From JBOGHU01 sp050742255 (GTDB taxonomy: Bacteria > Actinomycetota > Acidimicrobiia > Acidimicrobiales > CADCSY01): a stretch of DNA of 45,030 nt. The position numbers were made by a program, and so were the translations under genes. The stretch lies in assembly GCA_050742255.1 (NCBI GenBank), contig JBOGHU010000052.1, positions 1 through 45,030 of the forward strand, in the 5' to 3' direction. How positions within the stretch are numbered: position 1 is the stretch's first letter; every line of letters starts with the position of its first letter. The notes under the pieces were generated by a model that was given only the letters and a program-made list of their open reading frames with translations, was not told the DNA's origin and searched no databases. Of this stretch, positions 7,683 to 16,500 are shown in pieces.

Positions 7683-8636
7683 CTACTCAGCGGGGATGGT
7701 CCCCAACCGCCCGGCCCGGAAGTCCTCGAAGGCCGTCGCCAGCTCGGCCCGGGTGTTCATGACGAAGGGCCCGTACCACGCCACCGGCTCCCGGATGGGC
7801 CTCCCCCCGAGGACCAGGACCTCGAGGTCGGGGCTGGGGCCCTCCTGGGCGGTGCCGGCGGCGACGCTGAGGACGTCACCGGGGCCGTACACCGCCAGCT
7901 GGCCCATCCGCACCGGCCGGCCCTCGGCTCCCACCCGGCCGTTGCCGGCGAGCACGTAGAGGAGGGCGTTGAAGTCGGCCCGCCAGGGGAGGGCCAGGCG
8001 GGCCCCGGGGCTGAGGGTGGCGTGGGCCATGGTGATGGGCGTGTGGGTGACCCCCGGACCGCGATGGCCGTCGACCTCCCCGGCGATCACCCGCACCAGG
8101 GCGCCGCCGTCGGGCGAGGACACCAGAGCCACCCTCCCGCCGCGTATGTCCTGGTAGCGGGGGGGGACCCACTTCTGGGCGGCGGGCAGGTTGACCCAGA
8201 GCTGGAAGCCGTGGAACCGGCCGCCGCTGACCACCAGCTCCTCGGGCGGCGCCTCGATGTGCAACAGCCCCGACCCGGCCGTCATCCACTGGGTGTCGCC
8301 GTCGGTGATGAGGCCTCCCCCACCGTTCGAGTCCCGGTGGCGGAAGGTGCCGTCGATCATGTAGGTGACCGTCTCGAAACCCCGGTGGGGGTGCCACGGC
8401 GTGCCCTTGGGCTCGCCCGGCCCGTACTCGACCTCGCCCATCTGGTCCAGGTGGACGAAGGGGTCCAGGTGGGCCTGGTCGACCCCGGCGAAGGCCCGGC
8501 GGACCGGGAACCCCTCGCCCTCGAGACCGCTGGGGGCGGTGGTCACCGAGACCACCCGCCGCTCCCGGGCGGGCCCGAGGTCGGGGGTGGCGATCCGTGG
8601 CAGCGACAGGCGGTCCTCGGCGGTGACGGCAGGCAT
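7683..8636 (-). CDS. Pirin family protein
   Basis: 317 residues from ATG 8636 with GGGAGGG about 4 nt upstream. Bicupin pattern: DPFVHLDQMGEVEYGPGEPKGTPWHPHRGFETVTYMIDG, with metal ligands His in WHPHRGFET and further on HIEAPPEE, then FHGFQLWVNLPA and the C-terminal cupin. Pirins bind Fe and act as quercetinases or as redox-linked regulators; which applies here is unknown. It sits between ftsB and DUF501, interrupting a neighbourhood that is usually contiguous. Confidence 0.93.
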   Translation of the reverse strand: MPAVTAEDRLSLPRIATPDLGPARERRVVSVTTAPSGLEGEGFPVRRAFAGVDQAHLDPFVHLDQMGEVEYGPGEPKGTPWHPHRGFETVTYMIDGTFRHRDSNGGGGLITDGDTQWMTAGSGLLHIEAPPEELVVSGGRFHGFQLWVNLPAAQKWVPPRYQDIRGGRVALVSSPDGGALVRVIAGEVDGHRGPGVTHTPITMAHATLSPGARLALPWRADFNALLYVLAGNGRVGAEGRPVRMGQLAVYGPGDVLSVAAGTAQEGPSPDLEVLVLGGRPIREPVAWYGPFVMNTRAELATAFEDFRAGRLGTIPAE

Positions 8637-8694
8637 GGCGCCCTCCCTGGTCGGGCCCGGGCCGGCTCTCGGCCCCACCTCCATTGTGCCGGTC

Positions 8695-9066
8695 TCAGAA
8701 GATGCCGGTGATGCCGTCCCAGATGGTCTCGAGCGCACCCCGGCGGACGCCGTCCCCGTCGCCCCTCTCCCCCGCCACCGTTGTGGTCGTGGAGGGGGGC
8801 ACCTCCACGACCGCCTCCTCTCCCGGGCGGACAAGGCCGAACTCCCGCCGGGCCAGCCGCTCGATCTCGGCATCGTCCCGCAGCCGGGCGACCCGCTCGT
8901 CGAGCACCCCGTTCTGCTCGGTCAGAACCGAGAGCTGCTCCTCGGCGGCGGCGGTGCGGGATCGCTGCACCAGGAAGGTCCTGATGGGCAGCACCGAGAC
9001 GAGGAGCCCCACGACCAGCACCGCCCACAGCGCCACCCGCCAGCGATCGCCGTGCCTGGCCTTCAC
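8695..9066 (-). CDS. ftsB: FtsB/DivIC septum formation initiator protein
   Basis: 123 residues: short cytoplasmic start (MKARHGDRW), one membrane helix (about 11-29), a coiled coil (about 35-68, AAAEEQLSVLTEQNGVLDERV), then the conserved EIERLARREFGLVRPGEEAVVEV and a Thr-rich tail. It belongs to the FtsQ-FtsL-FtsB divisome complex. ATG 9066 overlaps the eno stop by 4 nt (ATGA), the usual actinobacterial eno-ftsB pairing. Confidence 0.92.
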   Translation of the reverse strand: MKARHGDRWRVALWAVLVVGLLVSVLPIRTFLVQRSRTAAAEEQLSVLTEQNGVLDERVARLRDDAEIERLARREFGLVRPGEEAVVEVPPSTTTTVAGERGDGDGVRRGALETIWDGITGIF

Positions 9067-10382
9067 GACGCCCTCCGGGCCGGCGCCGGACGGTCACCGG
9101 CCTCCCGCCCACCGGCCAGGGCGGCCCCGCCCCCGAAGGCGGCGGCCTCGCCCAGCTCGGCCTCGATGCGCAGCAGCCGGTTGTACTTGGCCACCCGCTC
9201 GGAGCGGGCCGGCGCCCCCGCCTTGATCTGGCCGCAGCCCGTCGCCACCGCCAGGTCGGCGATGGTGGTGTCCTCGGTCTCGCCCGAGCGGTGGGAGACC
9301 ACGCTGGCGTAGCCGGACCGGGTGGCCAGGGCCACGGTCTCCAACGTCTCGGTGAGGGTGCCGACCTGGTTGACCTTGACCAGCACGGCGTTGGCGACGC
9401 CGGACACGACCCCTCGCTCGAGGCGCTCGGCGTTGGTGGTGAACAGGTCGTCGCCGACCAGCTGAACCCGTTGGCCCAGGGCCTCGGTCAGCGCCCGCCA
9501 GCCCTCCCAGTCGTCCTCCGCCATGCCGTCCTCGATCGACACGATCGGGTACCGGTCGCACCAGTCGACCCACAGCTCGACCAGCTCGCCCCCCGACAGC
9601 TCCCGCCCCTCCCCGACCAGCCGGTAGGCGCCGTCGACCCACAGCTCGCTGGTGGCGGGGTCGAGGGCCACGGCCAGGTCGGTGCCGGGGACGAAGCCGG
9701 CCGCCTCGATGGCCTCGACCACCAGCTGGACCCCGGCCTCGTTGGCGACCAGGTCGGGGGCGAAGCCCCCCTCGTCGCCCACGGTGGTGGCCAGCCCCCG
9801 ACCCCGGAGGACCTGCCGCAGGGCGTGGTAGGTCTCCGCCCCGAACCGCAGGGCCTCAGAGAAGGACGCCGCGCCCACCGGCACCACCAGGAACTCCTGG
9901 AAGTCGAGGCCGTTGTCGGCGTGGGCCCCTCCGTTGAGCACGTTGAGCATCGGCACGGGGAGGATGTGGGCGTCGACCCCCCCCAGGTAGCGGTACAGCG
10001 GGACGCCGAGATCGCTGGCGGCGGCCCGGGCCACCGCCAGCGACACCCCGAGGATGGCGTTGGCGCCCAGGCGGGACTTGGCGTCGGTCCCGTCCAGGTC
10101 GATCATGACCCGGTCCAGGCCGCGCTGGTCGGAGGCGTCCAGACCGACGGCGGCGGCGGCGATCTCCCCGTTGACGTGGCCCACCGCCACGGTGACGCCC
10201 TGACCTGCGAACCGGGCTCCGCCGTCCCGCAGCTCCACCGCCTCCCTGCGCCCGGTGGAGGCACCGGAGGGCACGATGGCCCGGCCGGCGGCCCCGCCGG
10301 CGAGGACGGCCTCCACCTCCACGGTGGGGCGCCCCCGGGAGTCCAGGACCTCCCGACCGACGATGTGCTCGATGGTGCTCAC
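9063..10382 (-). CDS. eno: Enolase
   Basis: 439 residues. Converts 2-phosphoglycerate to phosphoenolpyruvate in glycolysis. Signatures: EVLDSRGRPTVEVE, PSGASTGRREAVELRDG, NVLNGGAHADNGLDFQEF, GDEGGFAPD (Glu204), SIEDGMAEDDWEGW, VKVNQVGTLTETL and SHRSGETEDTTIADLAV. Full length for the family, with a short Ala/Arg-rich end. GTG 10382 has GAGGGAGCC just upstream. It has its own promoter (10434-10461) and heads the eno-ftsB unit. Confidence 0.98.
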   Translation of the reverse strand: MSTIEHIVGREVLDSRGRPTVEVEAVLAGGAAGRAIVPSGASTGRREAVELRDGGARFAGQGVTVAVGHVNGEIAAAAVGLDASDQRGLDRVMIDLDGTDAKSRLGANAILGVSLAVARAAASDLGVPLYRYLGGVDAHILPVPMLNVLNGGAHADNGLDFQEFLVVPVGAASFSEALRFGAETYHALRQVLRGRGLATTVGDEGGFAPDLVANEAGVQLVVEAIEAAGFVPGTDLAVALDPATSELWVDGAYRLVGEGRELSGGELVELWVDWCDRYPIVSIEDGMAEDDWEGWRALTEALGQRVQLVGDDLFTTNAERLERGVVSGVANAVLVKVNQVGTLTETLETVALATRSGYASVVSHRSGETEDTTIADLAVATGCGQIKAGAPARSERVAKYNRLLRIEAELGEAAAFGGGAALAGGREAGDRPAPARRAS

Positions 10383-10417
10383 GGCTCCCTCTGTCGCCTG
10401 GGCCTGCTGTTGCTCAT
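10379..10417 (-). other. Possible 12-codon leader reading frame before eno
   Basis: ATG 10417 opens a 12-codon frame reading MSNSRPRRQREP whose TGA overlaps the eno GTG by 4 nt. It starts about 10 nt after the predicted transcription start. Arginine-rich content and stop/start coupling would fit a leader peptide, but there is no good ribosome-binding site and such a short frame can arise by chance. Confidence 0.25.
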
Positions 10418-10433
10418 GTGCAGGTTGTTGGTG

Positions 10434-10461
10434 AAGTTACACCTGACAACCGGCCAGTCAA
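10434..10461 (-). promoter_or_regulatory. Putative eno promoter
   Basis: Minus strand: -35 TTGACT (10456-10461), 16-nt spacer, -10 TAACTT (10434-10439). The predicted start is near 10427, giving a leader of about 45 nt. One of the best housekeeping-type promoters in the window. Confidence 0.6.
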
Positions 10462-10493
10462 GGGTCGGCGGCCGGCGCCGGCCCACCGGCTCG

Positions 10494-11141
10494 TCAGCCC
10501 CACGTCCCCCGTCGGCCCTGCCACCACCGCACCACGACCAGCCCGTAGCCGACGACGAGCACCACGCCCACGGCATCGAGCACCAGGGTCCAGGTGCCCA
10601 GCCCCTCCGGCTCCGGGCAGACGGCACGGGCCAGCGCCTGCTGGGCCGCCTCGTCCCCGGGGATGACCTCACCCTGGTACAGGGCCCCCTCCTCGGGCAC
10701 GGCCCGCGGATCGAAGCCTGCCTCGTCACCCAGGCCGGCTCCCCCCTGGCGGGCCAGGTTGGCCGCCACCACCAGGGGCCCCGCGGGCAGGGGCCCCTCC
10801 AGGGGCACGGCCACGTCGAAGCCGAGGGGGGCGGGGTCGGCACCCACCACGTAGCGGTCGTCGATCGAGCCGTCGTCGGAGAGGATCCGCCACAGCGGGA
10901 CCCCGTCGGGCCGGCGCAGCTCCACGCCGGTGACCCGCTCTCCCCGGCAGCGGGCGACCACCACCGCCAGGCGGGCGGGGCCACCACCTGACGCCACGGC
11001 CAGCCGCCTCCCGGCCTCGGGCAGGGAGATCTCGGGCGTGCCCAGGCCCTGAGCGACGATGAGGGCGAGGGCGGCCGCCAGCGCCACCCCGCCCACGACC
11101 ACGGCCGCCAGGGACGGGGCACCGTCAACCCGACCGGCCAC
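10494..11141 (-). CDS. Unknown membrane protein with N- and C-terminal helices
   Basis: 215 residues from GTG 11141, overlapping the mazG stop by 17 nt. Helix 1 spans about residues 10-31 and helix 2 about 185-204. Between them is a region of about 150 residues, probably extracytoplasmic, with two cysteines (RCRGER and AVCPEPEG) that could form a disulfide. The C-terminus is WWQGRRGTWG. I recognise no family. In mycobacteria the lipoprotein gene lpqU occupies this slot between mazG and eno, but there is no lipobox here, so it is not called an LpqU homologue. Confidence 0.75.
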   Translation of the reverse strand: MAGRVDGAPSLAAVVVGGVALAAALALIVAQGLGTPEISLPEAGRRLAVASGGGPARLAVVVARCRGERVTGVELRRPDGVPLWRILSDDGSIDDRYVVGADPAPLGFDVAVPLEGPLPAGPLVVAANLARQGGAGLGDEAGFDPRAVPEEGALYQGEVIPGDEAAQQALARAVCPEPEGLGTWTLVLDAVGVVLVVGYGLVVVRWWQGRRGTWG

Positions 11142-12441
11142 CGGCCGCCTCCCCCTCGGCGACCTGCCGCCGGAAGCGGGCGGAGGTGGCCCGCAGCGCC
11201 GCCTCGGGGTCCAGGCCCCCCGCCCGGGCCACGGCCACCAGGTCGAACAGGGCCCGGCCGAGGTCGTCCTCGGTGGTCAGGGGGCCCAGGTCGATGTGGG
11301 CGGGAGGCTCGATGTGCACGCCCACCGCGGCGGCCTTGCGCTGGACCTTGTGGGCGTAGAGCAGCGAGGGGAGGTTCCCCGCCACGGTGGCCATGACCCC
11401 GTCGGTACCCCGCTCGGCCCGCTTGATCTGCTCCCAGTTCCGCACCACATCGTCGGCCCCTGACACCTCGACGTCGGCGAAGACGTGGGGGTGGCGACGC
11501 ACCAGCTTGTCGTGGACCCGCCGGGCCACGTCGGCCAGCCCGAACTGGCCCGCCTCGGCGCCGAGGGTGGCGTGGAAGACCACCTGGAAGAGCAGGTCGC
11601 CCAGCTCGTCCTCCAGCTCGGCGTACCCCCGGCCCGACGCCTCGTCCAGGCCCTCGATCGCCTCCAACACCTCGTAGGTCTCCTCCAGCAGGTGCCGGGT
11701 GAGGCTGCGGTGGGTCTGCTGGCGGTCCCAGGGGCACTCGGCCCGCAGGGTGCGGACCAGCTCGGCCAAGCGGACCAGCTCCCCTGCCACCGGCCCTGCC
11801 AGGTCGGGGAGCCACAGCGAGGTGAGGTGGTCGGGGGCCACCGACCGGTCCAGGTCGGGCCAGGGGACCTCGACCACCGACTCGTCCGGCAGGCCCAGGC
11901 GCTGGAGCACCGTCGCCCGTGAGGGCGGCTCCTCCACCGCCAGCTTCACCGCCGACAGCACGCTGAGCGAGTCGCACTGGACCACCAGCAGCGGTGCCCG
12001 CTGGCCCGCCGCCTCGGTCGCGAACCGGTGGCCGTCGACGACCCGCACACCGTCCCTCACCGGGTCGACGCCCAGCCGGGCCCAGGCCAGGTCGAGGAAG
12101 GAGAGGGCGGGCACGACCTCCACCCGGACCCGGTGGTCGGCCCGCAGCAGCGCCACGGTCTGCTCCGCCACCGCCGGCGAGCCCGGTACCGCGTACAGCA
12201 CCTCGCCGTGTCGGGTCGCCTCGGCGACCAGCCGTTCGACGATGGCCCGGTACACCTCGCCGAGCGAGGCGCACCGCTCGTAGAGGTGGTCGAAGGAGAG
12301 GGCGCCAGGCACCACCGCGGCCGCAGGGTGGCGGGCGGTCCGCAGGAACCGCCGGGCCACCCGCTCGATCGCGGCCCGGGTGCCGGCGGTGACCAGGTCG
12401 GCCCCGGCCGGACCGAGGCCGACCACGGTGACCGCCGCCAC
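11125..12441 (-). CDS. mazG: MazG NTP pyrophosphohydrolase fused to tetrapyrrole-methylase-like domain (YabN type)
   Basis: 438 residues from GTG 12441, chosen because GGGGAGG lies 5 nt upstream. An earlier GTG at 12492 would add a low-complexity PVAA leader. N-terminal part: VTVVGLGPAGADLVTAG, YAVPGSPAVAEQTV and other methylase-fold marks as in Bacillus YabN. C-terminal part: MazG with CPWDRQQTHRSLTRHLLEET, EVLEAIEG and LEDELGDLLFQVVFHA (Mg-binding acids), then NWEQIKRAER. It hydrolyses non-canonical or excess NTPs to NMP and PPi (house-cleaning). Whether the methylase half still binds SAM is open. Confidence 0.93.
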   Translation of the reverse strand: MAAVTVVGLGPAGADLVTAGTRAAIERVARRFLRTARHPAAAVVPGALSFDHLYERCASLGEVYRAIVERLVAEATRHGEVLYAVPGSPAVAEQTVALLRADHRVRVEVVPALSFLDLAWARLGVDPVRDGVRVVDGHRFATEAAGQRAPLLVVQCDSLSVLSAVKLAVEEPPSRATVLQRLGLPDESVVEVPWPDLDRSVAPDHLTSLWLPDLAGPVAGELVRLAELVRTLRAECPWDRQQTHRSLTRHLLEETYEVLEAIEGLDEASGRGYAELEDELGDLLFQVVFHATLGAEAGQFGLADVARRVHDKLVRRHPHVFADVEVSGADDVVRNWEQIKRAERGTDGVMATVAGNLPSLLYAHKVQRKAAAVGVHIEPPAHIDLGPLTTEDDLGRALFDLVAVARAGGLDPEAALRATSARFRRQVAEGEAAGGRSG

Positions 12442-12491
12442 GCCAGCCTCCCCGCCGGGCCCGGCAGCCACCGGCACCGCAGCCACCGGCA

Positions 12492-13547
12492 CTACGGACC
12501 GGGGCCCTCGGGAGGGCCGCCCTCAGGCCGGCCGCCCTCAGGCCGGCCGCCCTCAGGCACCGAGGTGGGGACGGGTCCGGCGGGCGGCTTCACCCGTGGC
12601 CGTCCCTCCCCCTCCCCGGGAACGGACCACTCGCCGAAGCGGGGGTTCACCTCGATGTCGCCCTCGACGCCGGCCCGGCGCAGGAAGTCGTCGACGGCGG
12701 CCCGCCCGGCCTGGGCCCGCACCTGCTGGAAGGTGGCGGTGCGCCGGTCGGTGACCTCGATGAGGTGGTAGCCGAGCGAGGTCTTGACCACGCCGCTGAC
12801 CTGGCCCGCCCGGAGGCGGAAGACGGCCTCGGCGAAGTCGGGGACCAGCCGGTCCTTGCCCCCGCAGCCCACGCTGCCCCCCGCCACCGAGGCCACGGGG
12901 TCGTCGGACTCCGCCGCCGCCAGCTCGCCGAAGTCGGCCCCGGCCTCCAGCCGCCGCCCGAGGTCCTCGATCCTGGCCCGGGCCTCGGCGTCGCTGCGCT
13001 GGTCGGTGCTGGCCAGGATGTGGCGCACGCACACCTGGGTGAACTCGTCGACGTGGTCGTCGTAGTAGTCCCGGGCCAGGACGTCGGACAGCTTGGCGAA
13101 GCTGGCCGAGCGTCGCAGGATGGTGCGCTCGTAGTCGTCGGGGAAGGACTCCAGGCTCTCCTCGGACAGGCCCGGGCGCCCGCTCTGGCCTCCTCCCGCG
13201 GTGAGCTCGGCCCGAGCCGCCTGCAGGTCGTCCCCGCCCACGGCTGCGCCCAGCTCGGCCAGCTCGGCGTCGATCAGGGCGAAGTACACGTCCAGGCTGA
13301 GCAGCTGGGCGACGAAGGCGCTGTTGAAGGTGCCCTGCCCCGTCCCGCCCAGCAGGGAGCCGAACTGGCGCTCCACCAGCCGGCGGTACTCCTCGTTGCC
13401 CCGGAGCAGAGCCAGCTCCTCCTCCACCCTGCCGGCGGCGATCTCGGTGCCGTTCACCGACGCCGCCGGGGCGGCCCCGAGCGAGCTGCAGGCGGCCAGG
13501 GCGAGGGCGGCGGCGGGGACCAGGGCGACGAGCTTGACGGACCGCAC
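12492..13547 (-). CDS. PpiC-type peptidyl-prolyl isomerase lipoprotein (PrsA/SurA-like)
   Basis: 351 residues. Signal peptide with lipobox LAAC (Cys20), then an N-terminal helical chaperone region. A parvulin domain spans about 173-267: CVRHILASTDQRSDAEARA, then GSVGCGGKDRLVPDFAEAVF and SLGYHLIEVTDRR. Expected role: folding of exported proteins at the outer membrane face. The tail ends in repeats PEGGR, PEGGR, PEGGP made by a 15-bp DNA repeat. GTG 13547 lies 6 nt after the mfd stop. The stop TAG overlaps the alternative upstream mazG GTG by one base. Confidence 0.92.
   Translation of the reverse strand: MRSVKLVALVPAAALALAACSSLGAAPAASVNGTEIAAGRVEEELALLRGNEEYRRLVERQFGSLLGGTGQGTFNSAFVAQLLSLDVYFALIDAELAELGAAVGGDDLQAARAELTAGGGQSGRPGLSEESLESFPDDYERTILRRSASFAKLSDVLARDYYDDHVDEFTQVCVRHILASTDQRSDAEARARIEDLGRRLEAGADFGELAAAESDDPVASVAGGSVGCGGKDRLVPDFAEAVFRLRAGQVSGVVKTSLGYHLIEVTDRRTATFQQVRAQAGRAAVDDFLRRAGVEGDIEVNPRFGEWSVPGEGEGRPRVKPPAGPVPTSVPEGGRPEGGRPEGGPPEGPGP
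12516..12560. repeat. 15-bp tandem repeat, three copies, in the lipoprotein C-terminus
   Basis: Units start at 12516, 12531 and 12546 with the motif GCCGCCCTCAGGCCG; each encodes one PEGG(R/P) pentapeptide. In frame, so it changes tail length only. Confidence 0.9.
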
Positions 13548-13553
13548 GGCCCC

Positions 13554-16500
13554 TCAGGATGCCACCGACGCCGCCTCGGGGGGAACCAGCTCCCCCACCA
13601 GGGCGGTAAGGGACCTGACCAGCTCGCCGCCACCGGGCTCGACCCCGTCCAGGGGGACCACGAGCTGGCCCCGCCCCTCCCGGTAGATCGCCCCGGGGTG
13701 GAGCCGGCCCAGGCGGACGGCGCCGCTGGCCCGCAGCCGCAGGGGCGACAACCGGGCCTCCAGGCCAGGCCCGCCGCGGCGGGGGCCGACCACCACCTCC
13801 CGGACACCGGTCCGGTGGCACTCGGCCCGCAGGTGGGCCACCGCCAGGAGGGCCAGGGCGGGCGGGGGGGGTGGGCCGTAGCGGTCCTCCCACTCGGCCA
13901 GCACGTCGTCGGCCTGGTCGTGGGTGGTGACCGTGGCCAGGCGGCGGTAGGCGTCCAGGCGCAGCTCCTCGTGCCCCACGTAGCCCTGGGGGAGGTGGGC
14001 GGCGACGGGGAGGTCGAGGATCACCTCGGCCGGCTCGACCGGCGCCTCCCCCCTCAGCTCGGCCACTGCCTCGCTGACCATCTGCACGTACAGGTCGTAG
14101 CCGACGGCGGCGACGTGGCCGGACTGGCTCGCGCCCAGCAGGTTGCCGGCGCCGCGGATCTCCAGGTCGCGCATGGCGATCTTGAACCCCGAGCCCAGCT
14201 CGGTCGACTCGCCGATCGTCCTCAGCCGCTCGTAGGCCTCCTCCGACAGGGCATGGTCACGGGGGTGGAACAGGTAGGCGTAGGCCCGGCTGCCGGCCCG
14301 GCCCACCCGGCCCCGGAGCTGGTGCAGCTGGCCCAGGCCCAGCCGCTCGGCGCCGTCGACCACCAAGGTGTTGACCGTGGGCATGTCGATGCCGGACTCG
14401 ATGATCGTGGTGCACACCAGCACGTCGTAGGCGCCGTCCCAGAACGCCAGCACGACCTGCTCCAGGCTGCCCTCGTCCATCTGGCCGTGGGCCACGGCGA
14501 TGCGGGCCTCGGGCACCAGCTCGGACAGCTCGGCCGCCACCGAGTCGATGTCGGCCACGCGGTTGTGCACGTAGAAGACCTGGCCCTCCCGCAGAAGCTC
14601 CCGCCGGACGGCCTCGGCCACCGCCCGCCGGTCGTGCTCGCCGACGTAGGTCAGTATGGGCTGGCGCTGGGCCGGCGGGGTGTGGAGCAGGGTGAGGTCC
14701 CGGATGCCGGTCAGGCTCATCTCCAGGGTCCGGGGGATGGGCGTGGCGGTGAGGGTGAGCACGTCGACGTCGGTCCGCAGCCGCTTGATGGCCTCCTTGT
14801 GGGTGACCCCGAAGCGCTGCTCCTCGTCCACCACCAGCAGGCCCAGGCGCTTGAAGGTGACGTCGCCGCTGAGCAGGCGGTGGGTGCCGATGACCACGTC
14901 GACGGTGCCCTCGGCCAGGCCCCCGACCACCGCCTTGGCCTCCGTGGCGGTGAGGAAGCGGCTCAGCACCTCCACCCGCACCGGGTAGCCGGCCAGGCGC
15001 TCGGCGAAGGTGGCGCCGTGCTGTTGAGCCAGCAGGGTCGTGGGAACCAGCACCGCCACCTGCTTGCCGTCCTGGACCGCCTTGAACGCGGCCCGGAGGG
15101 CGACCTCGGTCTTGCCGTACCCCACGTCCCCACAGACCAGGCGGTCCATGGGGCGGTCGGCCTCCATGTCGGCCTTCACCTCGGCGATGGCCCGGGCCTG
15201 GTCTGGTGTCTCCCGCCACGGGAAGGACTCCTCCAGCTCCCGCTGCCAGACGGTGTCGGGGGAGAAGGCGTGCCCGCCGACCTGGGCCCGCTGCCGGTAC
15301 AGGGCGACCAGCTCCCGGGCCACCTCCCTCGTGGCGGCACGCGCCCGGGACCTGGCCTTCCGCCACTCGGACCCGCCCAGGCGGTTCAGGGCGGGAGACT
15401 CCCCCCCGGCGTAGGGGCGCACCACGCCGATCTGGTCGGTGGGGACGTACAGCTTGTCGCCGCCGCGGTACTCGAGCAGCAGGTAGTCCCGGTCCACCCC
15501 GCCGATGGCCCGGGTCACCATGCCCGCGTAGCGGGCCACGCCGTGGTGGGCGTGGACCACGTAGCCCCCCGGCTCGAGGCCGTCGTAGGTGGCGGCGGCC
15601 TCCCGGCGGTGTGGACGGGCCCGGCGGTGGGCCCGGCGCCGACCGGTCAGGTCGGACTCGGCCAGCACCGCCAGCCGGGCGCCGGCCAGGATGACGCCCC
15701 GCTCCAGGGGCGCCACCACCACGTGCCCACCCGGCGCCGCCAGGCCGGGCCCGGGGTCGTCGGGGTGGGCGGGGTCGTCCCGGACCGCCACGCCCTCGGC
15801 CCGCAGCCGGGAGGCGAGGCGGGAGGCGGAGGCGGGGCCGTCGGCTGCGACCACCACCCGGTAGCCCTGGGCCAGCATCGAGCTCAGGCGGGCCACCAGG
15901 CGGCTCCCGTCGCCCACCACCGGGTCCCAGGCACGGGCCGCCACCACCGGGGTGCCCGGCCCCTCGGGCAGGTCGAGCACCGTCCACACCGGCGCCGCGG
16001 TGTGGGCCAGGACCCGCTCCAGGGGAACGTGCAGGCGGGGCAGGCCCCCCCTGGCCGGCCCGGGGTCGGCGGGGTCGGCGACGGCTCCCCAGGTCCGGGC
16101 CAGGGCGGCGGCCAGGTCGGCCTCCTCGGCCAGCATGTCGGCCCCCCGGTCCCTGAGTCGCCCGGGCTCGACCAGGACCACCCGGGCGTCGGCGCCGACC
16201 AGGTCGGTGAGCACCACCTCGCCGTCGGTCAGCCAGGGCAGCCAGGACTCCATGCCGTCGAAGAGTGCCCCCTCGGCCAGTCGCTCCCACTGGGACCGTC
16301 CCCAGGGCTGGGTGGCGACGAGGGCGGCGGCCCGCTCCCTGACCGCCGGGGTGGGCAGCAGCTCCCGGCACCCGAACAGCTCGACCGCCTCGAGGCCGGC
16401 CCGGGAGCGCTGGTCACTGACCGAGAACCGGCTGAGGCGGTCGACCTCGTCCCCCCAGAGGTCGATGCGGACCGGGGCGTCGGCGGTGGCGGGGTAGACG

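Noticed and set aside
10379..12274. Long minus-strand frame through mazG, the unknown protein and the eno leader
   Set aside because: Different frame from mazG with Arg/Gly/Pro-rich content; only its last 12 codons are noted as a possible leader peptide.
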